Shown here: positions 1 through 9,377 of the stretch, piece by piece
Layout: each line of letters begins with the position of its first letter
Numbering within the stretch: position 1 is the stretch's first letter
Assembly (NCBI RefSeq): GCF_036181745.1
Contig: NZ_CP108080.1
Coordinates: 5,645,501-5,709,500, forward strand
Direction of reading: 5' to 3'
Source of the DNA: Streptomyces sp. NBC_00259
Lineage (GTDB): Bacteria > Actinomycetota > Actinomycetes > Streptomycetales > Streptomycetaceae
DNA length: 64,000 bases
Made by a program: the position numbers and the translations under genes
Notes under the pieces: model-generated
Told to the model about the DNA's origin: nothing
Databases searched by the model: none
What the model saw: the letters and a program-made list of their open reading frames with translations, nothing else

Positions 1-34
1 GGCCGCACCGCAGAACAAGAAGGTGGACGCATGA
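1..34 (+). CDS. amtB: 3' end of ammonium transporter gene amtB (partial, inferred)
   Basis: Only the last ten codons are present (reading AAPQNKKVDA, then TGA at 32-34). The stop overlaps the ATG of the next gene as ATGA, which indicates translational coupling. Identity is inferred from context, because actinomycetes carry the operon amtB-glnK-glnD and the next two genes are glnK and glnD. The residues themselves are too few to prove the family. Confidence 0.5.
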   Translation, partial: AAPQNKKVDA

Positions 35-369
35 AGCTCATCACCGCAGTCGTGAAGCCGCACCGGCTGGACGAGATCAAGGAGGCCCTGCAGGCCTTCG
101 GAGTCCAGGGGCTCACGGTCACCGAGGCCAGCGGCTACGGACGGCAGCGCGGTCACACCGAGGTCTACCGGGGCGCGGAGTACACCGTCGACCTCGTCCC
201 GAAGATCCGGATCGAGGTGCTGGCCGAGGACGGTGACGCCGAACAGCTCATCGACGTGGTGGTGAAGGCGGCCCGCACCGGCAAGATCGGAGACGGCAAG
301 GTGTGGAGCGTGCCGGTCGACACCGCCGTACGGGTCCGGACCGGCGAACGCGGCCCGGACGCGCTGTAG
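31..369 (+). CDS. glnK: PII signal-transduction protein GlnK/GlnB
   Basis: This 112-residue protein has the usual PII length. It senses nitrogen and energy status by binding 2-oxoglutarate and ATP/ADP, and controls AmtB and nitrogen enzymes in the cytoplasm. The T-loop is intact, with Tyr51 in RGAEYTVDLVPK, the residue modified by GlnD (adenylylated in Streptomyces). The C-terminal signature TGKIGDGKVWS is also present. The ATG overlaps the preceding stop and glnD starts 14 bp downstream, so this is the middle gene of an amtB-glnK-glnD operon. The operon context favours the name glnK over glnB. Confidence 0.95.
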   Translation: MKLITAVVKPHRLDEIKEALQAFGVQGLTVTEASGYGRQRGHTEVYRGAEYTVDLVPKIRIEVLAEDGDAEQLIDVVVKAARTGKIGDGKVWSVPVDTAVRVRTGERGPDAL

Positions 370-383
370 ACAGGAGTTGCTGG

Positions 384-2837
384 GTGACGAGCGTCGATCT
401 GACCACGGAAACCGAAGACTCGGGACCCAGCGGGTATGCGGCGGCCCGGCTGCGCCTTCTCCAGGAGAAGGCGCAGTCCGGGCCGCCGCGCCGTGCCGCG
501 CTGGCCCGGCTGACCGACGACTGGCTCTCCGCGCTCTTCACCGCCGCGGCGCAGAGCACCGGAGTGCGCGGCGCCGCCCTCGTCGCCGTCGGCGGATACG
601 GCCGCGGCGAACTCTCCCCGCGCAGCGACCTCGACCTGCTCCTGCTGCACGACGGCAGCGCGGCCGCCGGGGCGCTGGCCGCGCTCGCCGACCGGATCTG
701 GTACCCGATCTGGGACCTCGGGCTCGCGCTCGACCACTCCGTACGCACCTCCGCCGAGGCCCGGAAGGCCGCGGGCGACGACCTCAAGGTCCAGCTCGGG
801 CTGCTCGACTCCCGCGCCGTCGCCGGAGACCTCGGGCTGCTCGCCGGGCTGCGCACCGCCGTCCTCGCCGACTGGCGGAACCAGGCGCCCAAGCGCCTGC
901 CCGAACTCGACGAACTGTGCCGTGAACGCGCCGAACGCCAGGGCGAACTCCAGTACCTGCTGGAACCCGACCTCAAGGAGGCCCGCGGCGGGCTGCGCGA
1001 CGCCACCGCCCTGCGCGCCGTCGCCGCGTCCTGGCTCGCCGACGCACCCCGCGAAGGCCTCGCCGAAGCCCGCCGCGTCCTCCTCGACACCCGTGACGCG
1101 CTGCATCTGACCACCGGGCGCGCCACCGACCGGCTCGCCCTCCAGGAGCAGGACCAGGTCGCCGCCGATCTCGGCCTGCTGGACGCCGACACGCTGCTGC
1201 GCCAGGTGTACGAGGCCGCACGGACGGTCTCGTACGCCTCCGACGTCACCTGGCGCGAAGTGAACCGCGTGCTCAGGTCCCGGTCCGCGCGGCCCCGGCT
1301 GCGCGCCATGTTCTCCGGCGGCCGGCGGCCGGAGCCCGAGCGCACCCCGCTCGCCGAAGGCGTCGTCGAGATGGACGGAGAAGCCGTCCTCGCCCGCAGC
1401 GCCAGGCCCGAGCGCGACCCGGTGCTGCCGCTGCGGGCGGCCGCCGCCGCGGCCCAGTCCGGACTGCCGCTGTCCCTGCACGCCGTACGGCACCTCGCCA
1501 GGGCCACCAAGCCGCTGCCCGTGCCCTGGCCCGCCGACGCCCGCGAGGAACTCGTCACGCTCCTCGGCGCCGGTGAACCCACGGTCGCGGTCTGGGAAGC
1601 CCTGGAGGCCGAGGGCCTCATCACCCGGCTGCTGCCCGACTGGGAACGGGTCCGCTGCCGGCCGCAGCGCAACCCCGTGCACACCTGGACCGTGGACCGT
1701 CACCTCGTCGAGGCCGCCGTGCGTGCGTCCGCCCTCACCCGCCGCGTCGGCCGCCCCGACCTGCTCCTGGTCGCGGCCCTCCTCCACGACATCGGCAAGG
1801 GCTGGCCCGGCGACCACTCCGTGGCCGGCGAGACCATCGCCCGCGACGTGGCCACCCGGATCGGCTTCGACAAGCACGACGTGTCGGTCATCGCCACCCT
1901 CGTACGCCACCATCTGCTGCTCGTCGAGACCGCCACCCGCCGCGATCTCGACGACCCCGCGACCGTGCGCTCGGTCGCGGACGTCGTGGGCTCGCCGAGC
2001 ACCCTGGAGCTGCTGCACGCGCTCACCGAGGCCGACGCCCTCGCGACCGGGCCCGCCGCCTGGTCGGCCTGGCGCGGCTCGCTCGTCGCCGACCTGGTCA
2101 AACGGGTTGCCGCGGTGCTCGCGGGGGAGACCCCCGACGAGCCGGAGCCCGCCGCCCCCAGCGCGGAACAGGAACGGCTCGCCATCGAGGCGCTGCGCAC
2201 CGACGGGCCCGTACTGGCCCTGCACGCCCAGACCGAGACCCCGCAGCCGGACGGCGAACCCGAACCCGTCGGCGTGGAACTCCTCATCGCCGTGCCCGAC
2301 CAGCACGGTGTGCTGCCCGCGGTCGCCGGCGTCCTCGCCCTGCACCGGCTCACCGTGCGCGCCGCCGATCTGCGCGCCGTCGAGCTCCCCGGCGAGGTCG
2401 GCCCGGGCGCCGTGCTCGTACTGAACTGGCGGGTCGCGGCCGCCTACGGCTCGCTCCCGCAGGCCGCCCGGCTCCGCGCCGATCTCGTACGCGCCCTCGA
2501 CGGCTCACTGGACATCCCGGCCAGGCTCGCCGAACGCGAAGCCGCCTATCCACGCAGGCGGGGGGTCACGGCCCCGCCTGCCCGGGTCACCGTCGCCCCG
2601 GCCGCGTCCCGGCTGGCCACGGTCATCGAGGTGCGGGCCCAGGACGTGCCGGGGCTGCTGCACCGCATCGGCCACGCCCTCGAATCGGCGGAGGTCCGGG
2701 TACGCAGCGCCCATGTGTCGACCCTCGGCGCCAACGCCGTCGATGCGTTCTACGTCACAGGGCCCGAAGGCGCCCCGCTGCCGGCCGGGGAGGCCGCGGG
2801 CGTCGCGCGGACGCTGGAGGCCGCACTGCGCGGGTGA
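384..2837 (+). CDS. glnD: PII nucleotidyltransferase GlnD
   Basis: This 817-residue enzyme modifies and demodifies PII in response to nitrogen status; in Streptomyces the orthologue acts as an adenylyltransferase. The nucleotidyltransferase motif GGYGRGELSPRSDLD lies near residue 70, followed by the PII-uridylyltransferase helical region. An HD phosphohydrolase motif (LLHDIGKG) is near residue 466, and two ACT domains occupy roughly residues 630-700 and 740-817. The start is GTG at 384 with AGGAG at 372-376. The frame is open upstream to 303, but that would overlap glnK. It is the last gene of the operon, with 109 bp to ffh. Confidence 0.93.
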   Translation: MTSVDLTTETEDSGPSGYAAARLRLLQEKAQSGPPRRAALARLTDDWLSALFTAAAQSTGVRGAALVAVGGYGRGELSPRSDLDLLLLHDGSAAAGALAALADRIWYPIWDLGLALDHSVRTSAEARKAAGDDLKVQLGLLDSRAVAGDLGLLAGLRTAVLADWRNQAPKRLPELDELCRERAERQGELQYLLEPDLKEARGGLRDATALRAVAASWLADAPREGLAEARRVLLDTRDALHLTTGRATDRLALQEQDQVAADLGLLDADTLLRQVYEAARTVSYASDVTWREVNRVLRSRSARPRLRAMFSGGRRPEPERTPLAEGVVEMDGEAVLARSARPERDPVLPLRAAAAAAQSGLPLSLHAVRHLARATKPLPVPWPADAREELVTLLGAGEPTVAVWEALEAEGLITRLLPDWERVRCRPQRNPVHTWTVDRHLVEAAVRASALTRRVGRPDLLLVAALLHDIGKGWPGDHSVAGETIARDVATRIGFDKHDVSVIATLVRHHLLLVETATRRDLDDPATVRSVADVVGSPSTLELLHALTEADALATGPAAWSAWRGSLVADLVKRVAAVLAGETPDEPEPAAPSAEQERLAIEALRTDGPVLALHAQTETPQPDGEPEPVGVELLIAVPDQHGVLPAVAGVLALHRLTVRAADLRAVELPGEVGPGAVLVLNWRVAAAYGSLPQAARLRADLVRALDGSLDIPARLAEREAAYPRRRGVTAPPARVTVAPAASRLATVIEVRAQDVPGLLHRIGHALESAEVRVRSAHVSTLGANAVDAFYVTGPEGAPLPAGEAAGVARTLEAALRG

Positions 2838-2946
2838 AGGGCCCGGGGCGGGAGCGTGGACAGGGGGCAGACCCCATCCCACGCGGCCGGATACCCTTGG
2901 GACACATCTGTCCGCCCGCCCCCGAGACTGAGGATCCGCGACCGCC

Positions 2947-4497
2947 GTGTTCGACACCCTCTCCGACCGCCTTGCAGCGACATTCAAGAACCTCCGGGGC
3001 AAGGGCCGCCTGTCCGAGGCGGACATCGACGCCACGGCGCGCGAGATCCGTATCGCGCTGCTCGAGGCCGACGTGGCACTGCCCGTCGTGCGCGCCTTCA
3101 TCAAGCAGATCAAGGAGCGCGCCCTCGGCTCCGAGGTGTCCCAGGCGCTGAACCCCGCCCAGCAGGTCATCAAGATCGTCAACGAGGAGCTCATCGGCAT
3201 CCTCGGCGGCGAGACCCGCCGGCTGCGCTTCGCCAAGCAGCCGCCCACCGTGATCATGCTCGCGGGTCTCCAGGGCGCGGGCAAGACCACGCTCGCCGGA
3301 AAGCTCGGCCTCTGGCTCAAGAGCCAGGGCCACTCGCCGCTGCTCGTCGCCTGTGACCTCCAGCGCCCCAACGCGGTGAACCAGCTGGCCGTCGTCGCCG
3401 AGCGGGCCGGCGTCGCCGTCTTCGCACCCCAGCCGGGCAACGGCGTGGGCGACCCGGTCCAGGTCGCCAAGGAGTCGATCGACTACGCGAAGACGAAGGT
3501 CCACGACATCGTCGTCGTGGACACCGCCGGCCGCCTCGGTATCGACCAGGAGATGATGCAGCAGGCCGCGGACATCCGGGACGCGGTCAGCCCCGACGAG
3601 GTCCTCTTCGTCGTCGACGCCATGATCGGCCAGGACGCGGTCAACACCGCGGAGGCCTTCCGTGACGGCGTCGGCTTCGACGGTGTCGTGCTGTCCAAGC
3701 TGGACGGCGACGCCCGAGGCGGCGCCGCGCTCTCCATCGCGCACGTCACCGGCAAGCAGATCATGTTCGCCTCCAACGGCGAGAAGCTGGACGAGTTCGA
3801 CGCGTTCCACCCGGACCGCATGGCGTCCCGCATCCTCGGCATGGGCGACATGCTCTCGCTCATCGAGAAGGCCGAGCAGACCTTCAGCCAGGCCGAGGCC
3901 GAGAAGATGGCGGCCAAGCTGGCGAAGGGCCCCAAGGAGTTCACGCTCGACGACTTCCTGGCGCAGATGGAGCAGGTCAGGAAGATGGGCTCCATCTCCA
4001 AGCTGCTCGGGATGCTGCCCGGAATGGGCCAGATCAAGGACCAGATCAACAACATCGACGAGCGCGACGTCGACCGCACCGCGGCGATCATCAAGTCGAT
4101 GACGCCCGGTGAGCGCACCGACCCGACGATCATCAACGGCTCCCGCCGGGCCCGTATCGCCCGCGGTTCCGGTGTCGACGTCAGCGCCGTCAAGAACCTG
4201 GTCGAGCGGTTCTTCGAGGCCCGCAAGATGATGTCGCGGATGGCCCAGGGCGGCGGCATGCCGGGCATGCCCGGGATCCCCGGCATGGGCGGCGGCCCCG
4301 GCCGCCAGAAGAAGAAGCAGAAGCAGGCCAAGGGCAAGCAGCGCTCCGGCAATCCGATGAAGCGCAAGGCCGACGAGGAGGCCGCGGCCGCCCGCCGCGA
4401 ACAGGCGGGCCAGGGCAACGCTTTCGGGCTCCCCGCCGGCGGCCAGGACGCTCAGGACTTCGAGCTGCCGGACGAGTTCAAGAAGTTCATGGGCTGA
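2947..4497 (+). CDS. ffh: Signal recognition particle protein Ffh
   Basis: This 516-residue SRP54 GTPase binds 4.5S RNA and signal peptides and delivers ribosomes to FtsY at the membrane. An N domain is followed by a G domain with P-loop GLQGAGKTTLAGKLG (about residues 105-119), the DTAGRL box and the SKLDGDARGG box. A methionine-rich M domain follows (KLLGMLPGMGQIKDQ; MMSRMAQGGGMPGMPG). The tail is basic and gly/met-rich, longer than in E. coli but usual for actinomycetes. The start is GTG at 2947. It stands alone between glnD and ftsH and ends at a strong terminator hairpin. Confidence 0.96.
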   Translation: MFDTLSDRLAATFKNLRGKGRLSEADIDATAREIRIALLEADVALPVVRAFIKQIKERALGSEVSQALNPAQQVIKIVNEELIGILGGETRRLRFAKQPPTVIMLAGLQGAGKTTLAGKLGLWLKSQGHSPLLVACDLQRPNAVNQLAVVAERAGVAVFAPQPGNGVGDPVQVAKESIDYAKTKVHDIVVVDTAGRLGIDQEMMQQAADIRDAVSPDEVLFVVDAMIGQDAVNTAEAFRDGVGFDGVVLSKLDGDARGGAALSIAHVTGKQIMFASNGEKLDEFDAFHPDRMASRILGMGDMLSLIEKAEQTFSQAEAEKMAAKLAKGPKEFTLDDFLAQMEQVRKMGSISKLLGMLPGMGQIKDQINNIDERDVDRTAAIIKSMTPGERTDPTIINGSRRARIARGSGVDVSAVKNLVERFFEARKMMSRMAQGGGMPGMPGIPGMGGGPGRQKKKQKQAKGKQRSGNPMKRKADEEAAAARREQAGQGNAFGLPAGGQDAQDFELPDEFKKFMG

Positions 4498-4520
4498 CCG
4501 GCCCCGGACGATGTGCGAGC

Positions 4521-4551
4521 AGGGCCCCGCGGTCACCGACCGCGGGGCCCT
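4521..4551 (+). terminator. Rho-independent terminator after ffh
   Basis: A perfect 14-bp GC stem (AGGGCCCCGCGGTC pairing with GACCGCGGGGCCCT) closes on a 3-nt loop 23 bp after the ffh stop. No long U tract follows, as is common in Streptomyces. Confidence 0.8.
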
Positions 4552-4688
4552 CGCCCGTCCGGGGCGCTGCCCGGCCGATCGCGGTGGTCCTCCCTTGCTC
4601 CGTCCGTTCCCCTCCGGGTGGCAGGGCACCGGCATCTGTGCGGTCATGGGCAGAGATCACCGGAGCGGCACAGGGAGTGAGGGCGGAC

Positions 4689-6611
4689 GTGGCCAATTCC
4701 GTACCCCCGCGTGATCGCACGGACCAGCCCTGGCGTTCCGAGGGAGCGCCCCCGCCCACGCCGCCGAAGCGGAAGATGCCGGGCGGCTGGCCCGGACTCG
4801 TCCTCGCCGCGATCCTGGTCTTCTGCATCGCCTTCGTGGCCCTGTCGTACTTCACGAACGGCGACGAGCGGACGATCTCGTACACCGAGTTCACCAAACA
4901 GGTCACCGCCGGGAACGTCACCAAGATCTACGCCAAGGGCGACACGATCGAGGGACAGCTGAAGAACGAGCAGCCGGTTCCCGACGGCAAGGGCGACTAC
5001 ACCAAGTTCACCACCCAGCGCCCGGCGTTCGCCGACGACGACCTCTGGCAGCAGCTGACCCGCAAGGGCGTCACCGTGACGGCCGAGCCGGTCGTCGTCC
5101 AGCGCAGCCTCCTCGCCAATCTGCTGCTCTCCCTCGCGCCGCTTCTGCTGCTCGTCCTCCTCTGGGTGTTCCTCGCCCGGCGGATGGGCGGGCGGCTGGG
5201 TGCCGGGCCGCTCGGCCGCAAGGCGCCGCCCAAGCCCGTCGAGGTGACCTCGGGCAAGCGCACCACCTTCGAGGACGTGGCGGGGATCGACGAGGTCGAG
5301 GGCGAGCTGAGCGATGTCGTCGACTTCCTCAAGAACCCCCAGGCCTACCGCGAGATGGGCGCCCGGATGCCTGGAGGCGTCCTGCTCTCCGGACCGCCCG
5401 GCACCGGGAAGACACTGCTCGCGCGCGCGGTGGCGGGCGAGGCCGGGGTGGCCTTCTTCTCCGCGTCCGCGTCCGAGTTCATCGAGATGATCGTGGGTGT
5501 CGGCGCCTCACGCGTACGGGAGCTCTTCGCCGAGGCCCGCAAGGTCGCCCCCGCCATCGTCTTCATCGACGAGATCGACACCATCGGCCGGATTCGCGGC
5601 GGCGGCGCGAGCATCGGCGGCCACGACGAACGCGAACAGACCCTCAACCAGATCCTCACCGAGATGGACGGCTTCACCGGCTCGGAAGGCGTCGTCGTGC
5701 TGGCCGCCACCAACCGGGCCGACGTCCTCGACCCCGCACTCACCCGGCCCGGCAGGTTCGACCGGATCGTGCAGGTCAGCCCGCCCGACCGCGGCGGCCG
5801 CGAGGCCATCCTCCGGATCCACACCCGGGACATCCCGCTCGCCGGGGGAGTCGACCTCGCCCAGGTGGCCCGTACGACACCGGGGATGACCGGTGCCGAA
5901 CTGGCCAACCTCGCCAATGAGGCCGCGCTGCTCGCGGTCAAGCGCCGGCAGCGCGAGGTCACCCAGGGCGATCTGTCCGACGCGCTGGAGAAGGTCCAGC
6001 TCGGCGCCGAGCGGGCGCTCGTGATGCCCGAGGAGGAGCGTCGCAGGACCGCGTACCACGAGAGCGGCCACGCGCTGCTCGGGATGCTCCAGCCCGGCGC
6101 CGACCCCGTCCGCAAGGTCACGATCGTTCCCCGGGGCCGGGCGCTCGGCGTCACGCTCTCCACACCGGACTCCGACAAGTACGCGTACACCGAGGACTAT
6201 CTGCGCGGCCGCATCATCGGGGCGCTCGGCGGAATGGCGGCCGAGCACGTCGTCTTCGGCATCGTCACCACCGGCTCGGAGAACGACCTCGAACAGGTCA
6301 CCAGGCTGGTCAGGGGGATGGTCGGACGCTGGGGCATGAGCGAACGCGTGGGCCGGTTCACCGCGATCGGAGGTGACGGCCAGGAGCCCTACGGACTCAC
6401 GGCCGCCCCGGCGACGCTGGACGCGGTGGACCACGAGATGCGCCGCATCGCCGACGAGTGCTACGAGAGCGCCTGCCGGCAACTGCGCGACAACCGCGAC
6501 CGGCTGGACGCGCTGGCGCAGGCGCTGCTCGCGAGCGAGACGCTGGACGAGGAAGCGGCGTACCGCGCGGCGGGCATCGCCCGCCTCACGAAGAACCCCT
6601 CGGACGCGTGA
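4689..6611 (+). CDS. ftsH: ATP-dependent zinc metalloprotease FtsH (second-type paralogue)
   Basis: This 640-residue membrane AAA protease degrades misfolded membrane proteins. It has a short cytoplasmic N terminus, TM1 at about 33-55, an extracytoplasmic FtsH_ext domain, TM2 at about 142-165, then the AAA module with Walker A GPPGTGKT (about 235), Walker B FIDEID and SRH RPGRFDR. The zinc motif HESGH is at 457-461, and the third ligand region reads TTGSENDLEQ. The C-terminal tail is short. GTG at 4689 is chosen because it follows the purine-rich AGGGAGTGAGGG; upstream ATGs are out of frame. Streptomyces usually encode another FtsH near folE, so this is probably the ffh-linked paralogue. Confidence 0.9.
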   Translation: MANSVPPRDRTDQPWRSEGAPPPTPPKRKMPGGWPGLVLAAILVFCIAFVALSYFTNGDERTISYTEFTKQVTAGNVTKIYAKGDTIEGQLKNEQPVPDGKGDYTKFTTQRPAFADDDLWQQLTRKGVTVTAEPVVVQRSLLANLLLSLAPLLLLVLLWVFLARRMGGRLGAGPLGRKAPPKPVEVTSGKRTTFEDVAGIDEVEGELSDVVDFLKNPQAYREMGARMPGGVLLSGPPGTGKTLLARAVAGEAGVAFFSASASEFIEMIVGVGASRVRELFAEARKVAPAIVFIDEIDTIGRIRGGGASIGGHDEREQTLNQILTEMDGFTGSEGVVVLAATNRADVLDPALTRPGRFDRIVQVSPPDRGGREAILRIHTRDIPLAGGVDLAQVARTTPGMTGAELANLANEAALLAVKRRQREVTQGDLSDALEKVQLGAERALVMPEEERRRTAYHESGHALLGMLQPGADPVRKVTIVPRGRALGVTLSTPDSDKYAYTEDYLRGRIIGALGGMAAEHVVFGIVTTGSENDLEQVTRLVRGMVGRWGMSERVGRFTAIGGDGQEPYGLTAAPATLDAVDHEMRRIADECYESACRQLRDNRDRLDALAQALLASETLDEEAAYRAAGIARLTKNPSDA

Positions 6612-6612
6612 G

Positions 6613-6658
6613 GCGACGGGCTGCCCGAAGGCGGGGGCGACGGGCTGCCCTAAGGCGG
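6613..6658 (+). repeat. Two tandem copies of a 22-bp unit after ftsH
   Basis: GCGACGGGCTGCCC(G/T)AAGGCGG occurs at 6613-6634 and 6637-6658, period 24, with a single mismatch. It lies just after the ftsH stop, between the convergent ftsH and methyltransferase genes. Neither copy forms an obvious hairpin. Confidence 0.7.
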
Positions 6659-6713
6659 ACGGACGCGCTGCCTGCGCCGCGTACCCGCGAGGCCTCCCGC
6701 GTACGGGCGATGT

Positions 6714-7577
6714 CTACGGAGTACGCGCGATCAGGTACCGGAAGACGTTCGGCATCCACACCGTCCCGTCGGCCCGCACATGCGGATGGAGCGCCTCCGT
6801 GACCTCCTTCTCCACCTGCGCCTGGTCCGTGGCCCGTACGGCCGCGTCGAACAGTCCGGTCGACAGCAGCCCCCGCACGGCGCTCTCCAGGTCCGCGTAC
6901 CCGAAGGGGCACGCCACCCGCCCCGAGCCGTCCGGCTTCAGGCCCGCCCTGGTCGCCACGTCCTCCAGATCGTCCCGCAGAGTCGGCCGCCAGCCGCCGC
7001 CCGCCCGCAGCCGCTCGGTGAGCCGGCTCGCCACGCGCAGCACCGCCGAGGTGGCACACCGCTCCGGCGGGCCCCAGCCGGCGAGCACCACGGGGCTGCC
7101 GCGCTCGGCGAGCGGGGCCACCGCCCGCAGCGCGGGCACCAGACCTTCGGAGTCGCCGGCCGTACACCCGATCGGCTGAAAAACGGTGATCATGCTGAAC
7201 CTGGAGCGCCCGGGGCCTGCCGCGTCCCCGGGCTCGCCCACCACCAGGCGCGCGATCTCCGGCGCGCCATCCCGCTCGCCCGACAGCTCGGGATCCGGGG
7301 TGAGCCGCTCGCGCGCCAGCGCGATCCTGGAGCGGTCCGTGTCGACGCCGGTGACGCGCGCCCCGCGCGCCGCGGCCATCAGCAGGGCGAGGCCGGAGCC
7401 GCAGCCGAGCCCCAGCACCCGAGAGCCCGCGCCGACCTCCAGGTGCTCGTACGCCGCCTCGTAGAGCGGCACCAGCATCCGTTCCTGGATCTCTGCCCAG
7501 TCACGGGCACGCGCCGCCGGATCCACCGGGGGCGCGGAAGCCGTGCGGGGGTGGTGCGGGACGAGCGTAGGAGTCAT
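6714..7577 (-). CDS. SAM-dependent methyltransferase (class I, substrate unknown)
   Basis: This protein of about 287 residues has a Rossmann methyltransferase core. Motif I VLGLGCGSGLALLMAA lies near residue 55, followed by the acidic loop GVDTDRSRIALA and motif FSMITVFQPIG at the strand-4 position. The C-terminal half (WRPTLRDDLEDVATRAGLKPD) resembles small-molecule methyltransferases, but the substrate cannot be deduced. The start is taken as the ATG five codons inside the longest frame (MTPTLVPHH). It converges on ftsH and is divergent from proS. It could also be a methyltransferase-like protein of unknown activity. Confidence 0.75.
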   Translation of the reverse strand: MTPTLVPHHPRTASAPPVDPAARARDWAEIQERMLVPLYEAAYEHLEVGAGSRVLGLGCGSGLALLMAAARGARVTGVDTDRSRIALARERLTPDPELSGERDGAPEIARLVVGEPGDAAGPGRSRFSMITVFQPIGCTAGDSEGLVPALRAVAPLAERGSPVVLAGWGPPERCATSAVLRVASRLTERLRAGGGWRPTLRDDLEDVATRAGLKPDGSGRVACPFGYADLESAVRGLLSTGLFDAAVRATDQAQVEKEVTEALHPHVRADGTVWMPNVFRYLIARTP

Positions 7578-7784
7578 CGAAAAGCGCCCCAATCCGACGA
7601 GAGGTCAGCTGTGCCCTGAGTGACAGCCCCCGTGTACGTTCGCTCGCGCTCCCCCGTATGCCAGGGAACTGCGCATCCGTCCGTACGTCCAGGGGTCGCA
7701 CCGCATTGCCTCGCATGCCCCGGTCGTGCGCCCCCGCGCCGATCGGTTCCGCATCCAGAGTGCAGCGGCCGTACGATTCCCGCC

Positions 7785-9200
7785 ATGGCAAAGGCACCCG
7801 TCCTCACGCCGCAGGCGGAGGACTTCCCTCGCTGGTACCAGGACCTGATCAACAAGGCGGAGCTCGCCGACAACGGCCCGGTGCGCGGCACGATGGTGAT
7901 CCGGCCGTACGGATACGGGCTCTGGGAGCGGATGCAGCAGGACCTGGACGCCCGGATCAAGGAGGCCGGGGCGTCCAACGCGTACTTCCCCCTCTTCATC
8001 CCGCAGTCGTACCTGACGAAGGAGGCGGAGCACGTCGAGGGCTTCGCCCCCGAACTCGCGGTCGTCACGCACGGCGGGGGCAAGGAGCTGGAGGAGCCGG
8101 TCGTCGTCCGCCCCACCTCGGAGACGATCATCAACGACTACTTCTCCAAGTGGGTGCAGAGCTACCGGGATCTGCCGCTGCTCATCAACCAGTGGGCGAA
8201 CGTGGTCCGCTGGGAGATGCGGCCGAGGGTCTTCCTGCGCACGACCGAGTTCCTCTGGCAGGAGGGCCACACCGCCCACGCCACCTACGAGGAGGCCCGG
8301 GACTACGCAGCCCACATCCACCGGAACGTCTACGCACGCTTCATGACCGACGTCCTCGGCATCGACGTCGTGCTGGGCCGCAAGACCGCGAGGGAGCGCT
8401 TCGCCGGCGCCGTCAACACCCTGACGCTGGAAGCGATGATGGGCGACGGCAAGGCGCTCCAGATGGGCACGAGCCATGAGCTCGGCACGAACTTCTCCAA
8501 GGCCTTCAACACCACCTACCTGTCGAAGGACGGCAAGCAGGAACTGGTCTGGCAGACGTCCTGGGGCTCCTCCACGCGGATGATCGGCGGACTGATCATG
8601 TCGCACGGCGACGACAGCGGACTGCGCGTGCCACCCCGGCTGGCCCCCGTCCAGGCCGTCGTCCTCGCCATCAAGGGCGACGAGGCGGTGCTCGCGAAGG
8701 TCCGTGAGACCGGCGACCGGCTGAAGGCCGCGGGCATCCGGGTCCAGGTCGACGACCGCACGGACACCCCGTTCGGCCGCCGCGCCGTGGACTGGGAGCT
8801 CAAGGGAGTGCCGGTACGGATCGAGATCGGCCCGCGCGACCTGGAGAGCGGTACGGCGATGCTGGCCCGGCGCATCCCCGGAGGCAAGGAGCCCGTCGCG
8901 CTCGACGCGCTCGCCGGGCTGCTGCCCACGGTGCTGGAGGAGGACCAGGCGCTGCTGCTCCGCCAGTCGCGTGAACGCCGCGAGGCACGCACGGCCGAGG
9001 TGCGCACCGTCGAGGAGGCCGCCGAGGCCGCGGCCGCGGGAGGCTGGGCGCGGATCCCGTGGGCGGCACTGGGCACCGAGGGCGAGATCGCGCTCGCCGA
9101 TCAGTCGGTGTCCGTACGGTGCCTGGTGGCGGAGGACGGGTCGGTGCCGGAGGGGGACGACGCCCCGGGTACGCTCGCGATCGTCGCGCGCGCCTACTGA
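7785..9200 (+). CDS. proS: Prolyl-tRNA synthetase, eukaryote/archaea-like type (ProS type 3)
   Basis: This 471-residue class II synthetase charges tRNA-Pro. Motif 2 is in RWEMRPRVFLRTTEFLWQEG, and the TxE/HELG region reads MGTSHELGTNFSKAF. Motif 3 is HGDDSGLRVPPRLAPVQ, the signature of the archaeal/eukaryotic type rather than the bacterial type, and the bacterial editing insertion is absent. The protein ends in Tyr as this type does. The C-terminal zinc domain, however, has only one cysteine (VRCLVAED) where two Cys pairs are usual. The ATG at 7785 fits the family start. Most Streptomyces also carry a bacterial-type proS elsewhere, so this may be a second copy. Confidence 0.9.
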   Translation: MAKAPVLTPQAEDFPRWYQDLINKAELADNGPVRGTMVIRPYGYGLWERMQQDLDARIKEAGASNAYFPLFIPQSYLTKEAEHVEGFAPELAVVTHGGGKELEEPVVVRPTSETIINDYFSKWVQSYRDLPLLINQWANVVRWEMRPRVFLRTTEFLWQEGHTAHATYEEARDYAAHIHRNVYARFMTDVLGIDVVLGRKTARERFAGAVNTLTLEAMMGDGKALQMGTSHELGTNFSKAFNTTYLSKDGKQELVWQTSWGSSTRMIGGLIMSHGDDSGLRVPPRLAPVQAVVLAIKGDEAVLAKVRETGDRLKAAGIRVQVDDRTDTPFGRRAVDWELKGVPVRIEIGPRDLESGTAMLARRIPGGKEPVALDALAGLLPTVLEEDQALLLRQSRERREARTAEVRTVEEAAEAAAAGGWARIPWAALGTEGEIALADQSVSVRCLVAEDGSVPEGDDAPGTLAIVARAY

Positions 9201-9377
9201 GCGCGCTGAGCGCGCCCCCACCGTGCCATCCGCGCCTCCGGCGCACGGAAAGTGAGCACGCGCCCCTGGCTCATGCCTCCGGCACTGCCGCGTAGACGGC
9301 GTGGCTACGTACCACCTTGTTGTGAGCTGCGAGGCTTCTCCGCAGATCAGCGCACCCGCCCTCGTCAGGACGCATCA

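Noticed and set aside
165..2345. Long minus-strand open frame opposite glnD (over 700 codons)
   Set aside because: It is a shadow of a high-GC gene; the plus strand encodes a full GlnD with all motifs, and the antisense peptide shows no domain.
2755..4647. Minus-strand frame of about 630 codons opposite ffh
   Set aside because: The plus strand carries a complete Ffh; the antisense product is Leu/Gly/Ala/Arg-rich without recognisable motifs.
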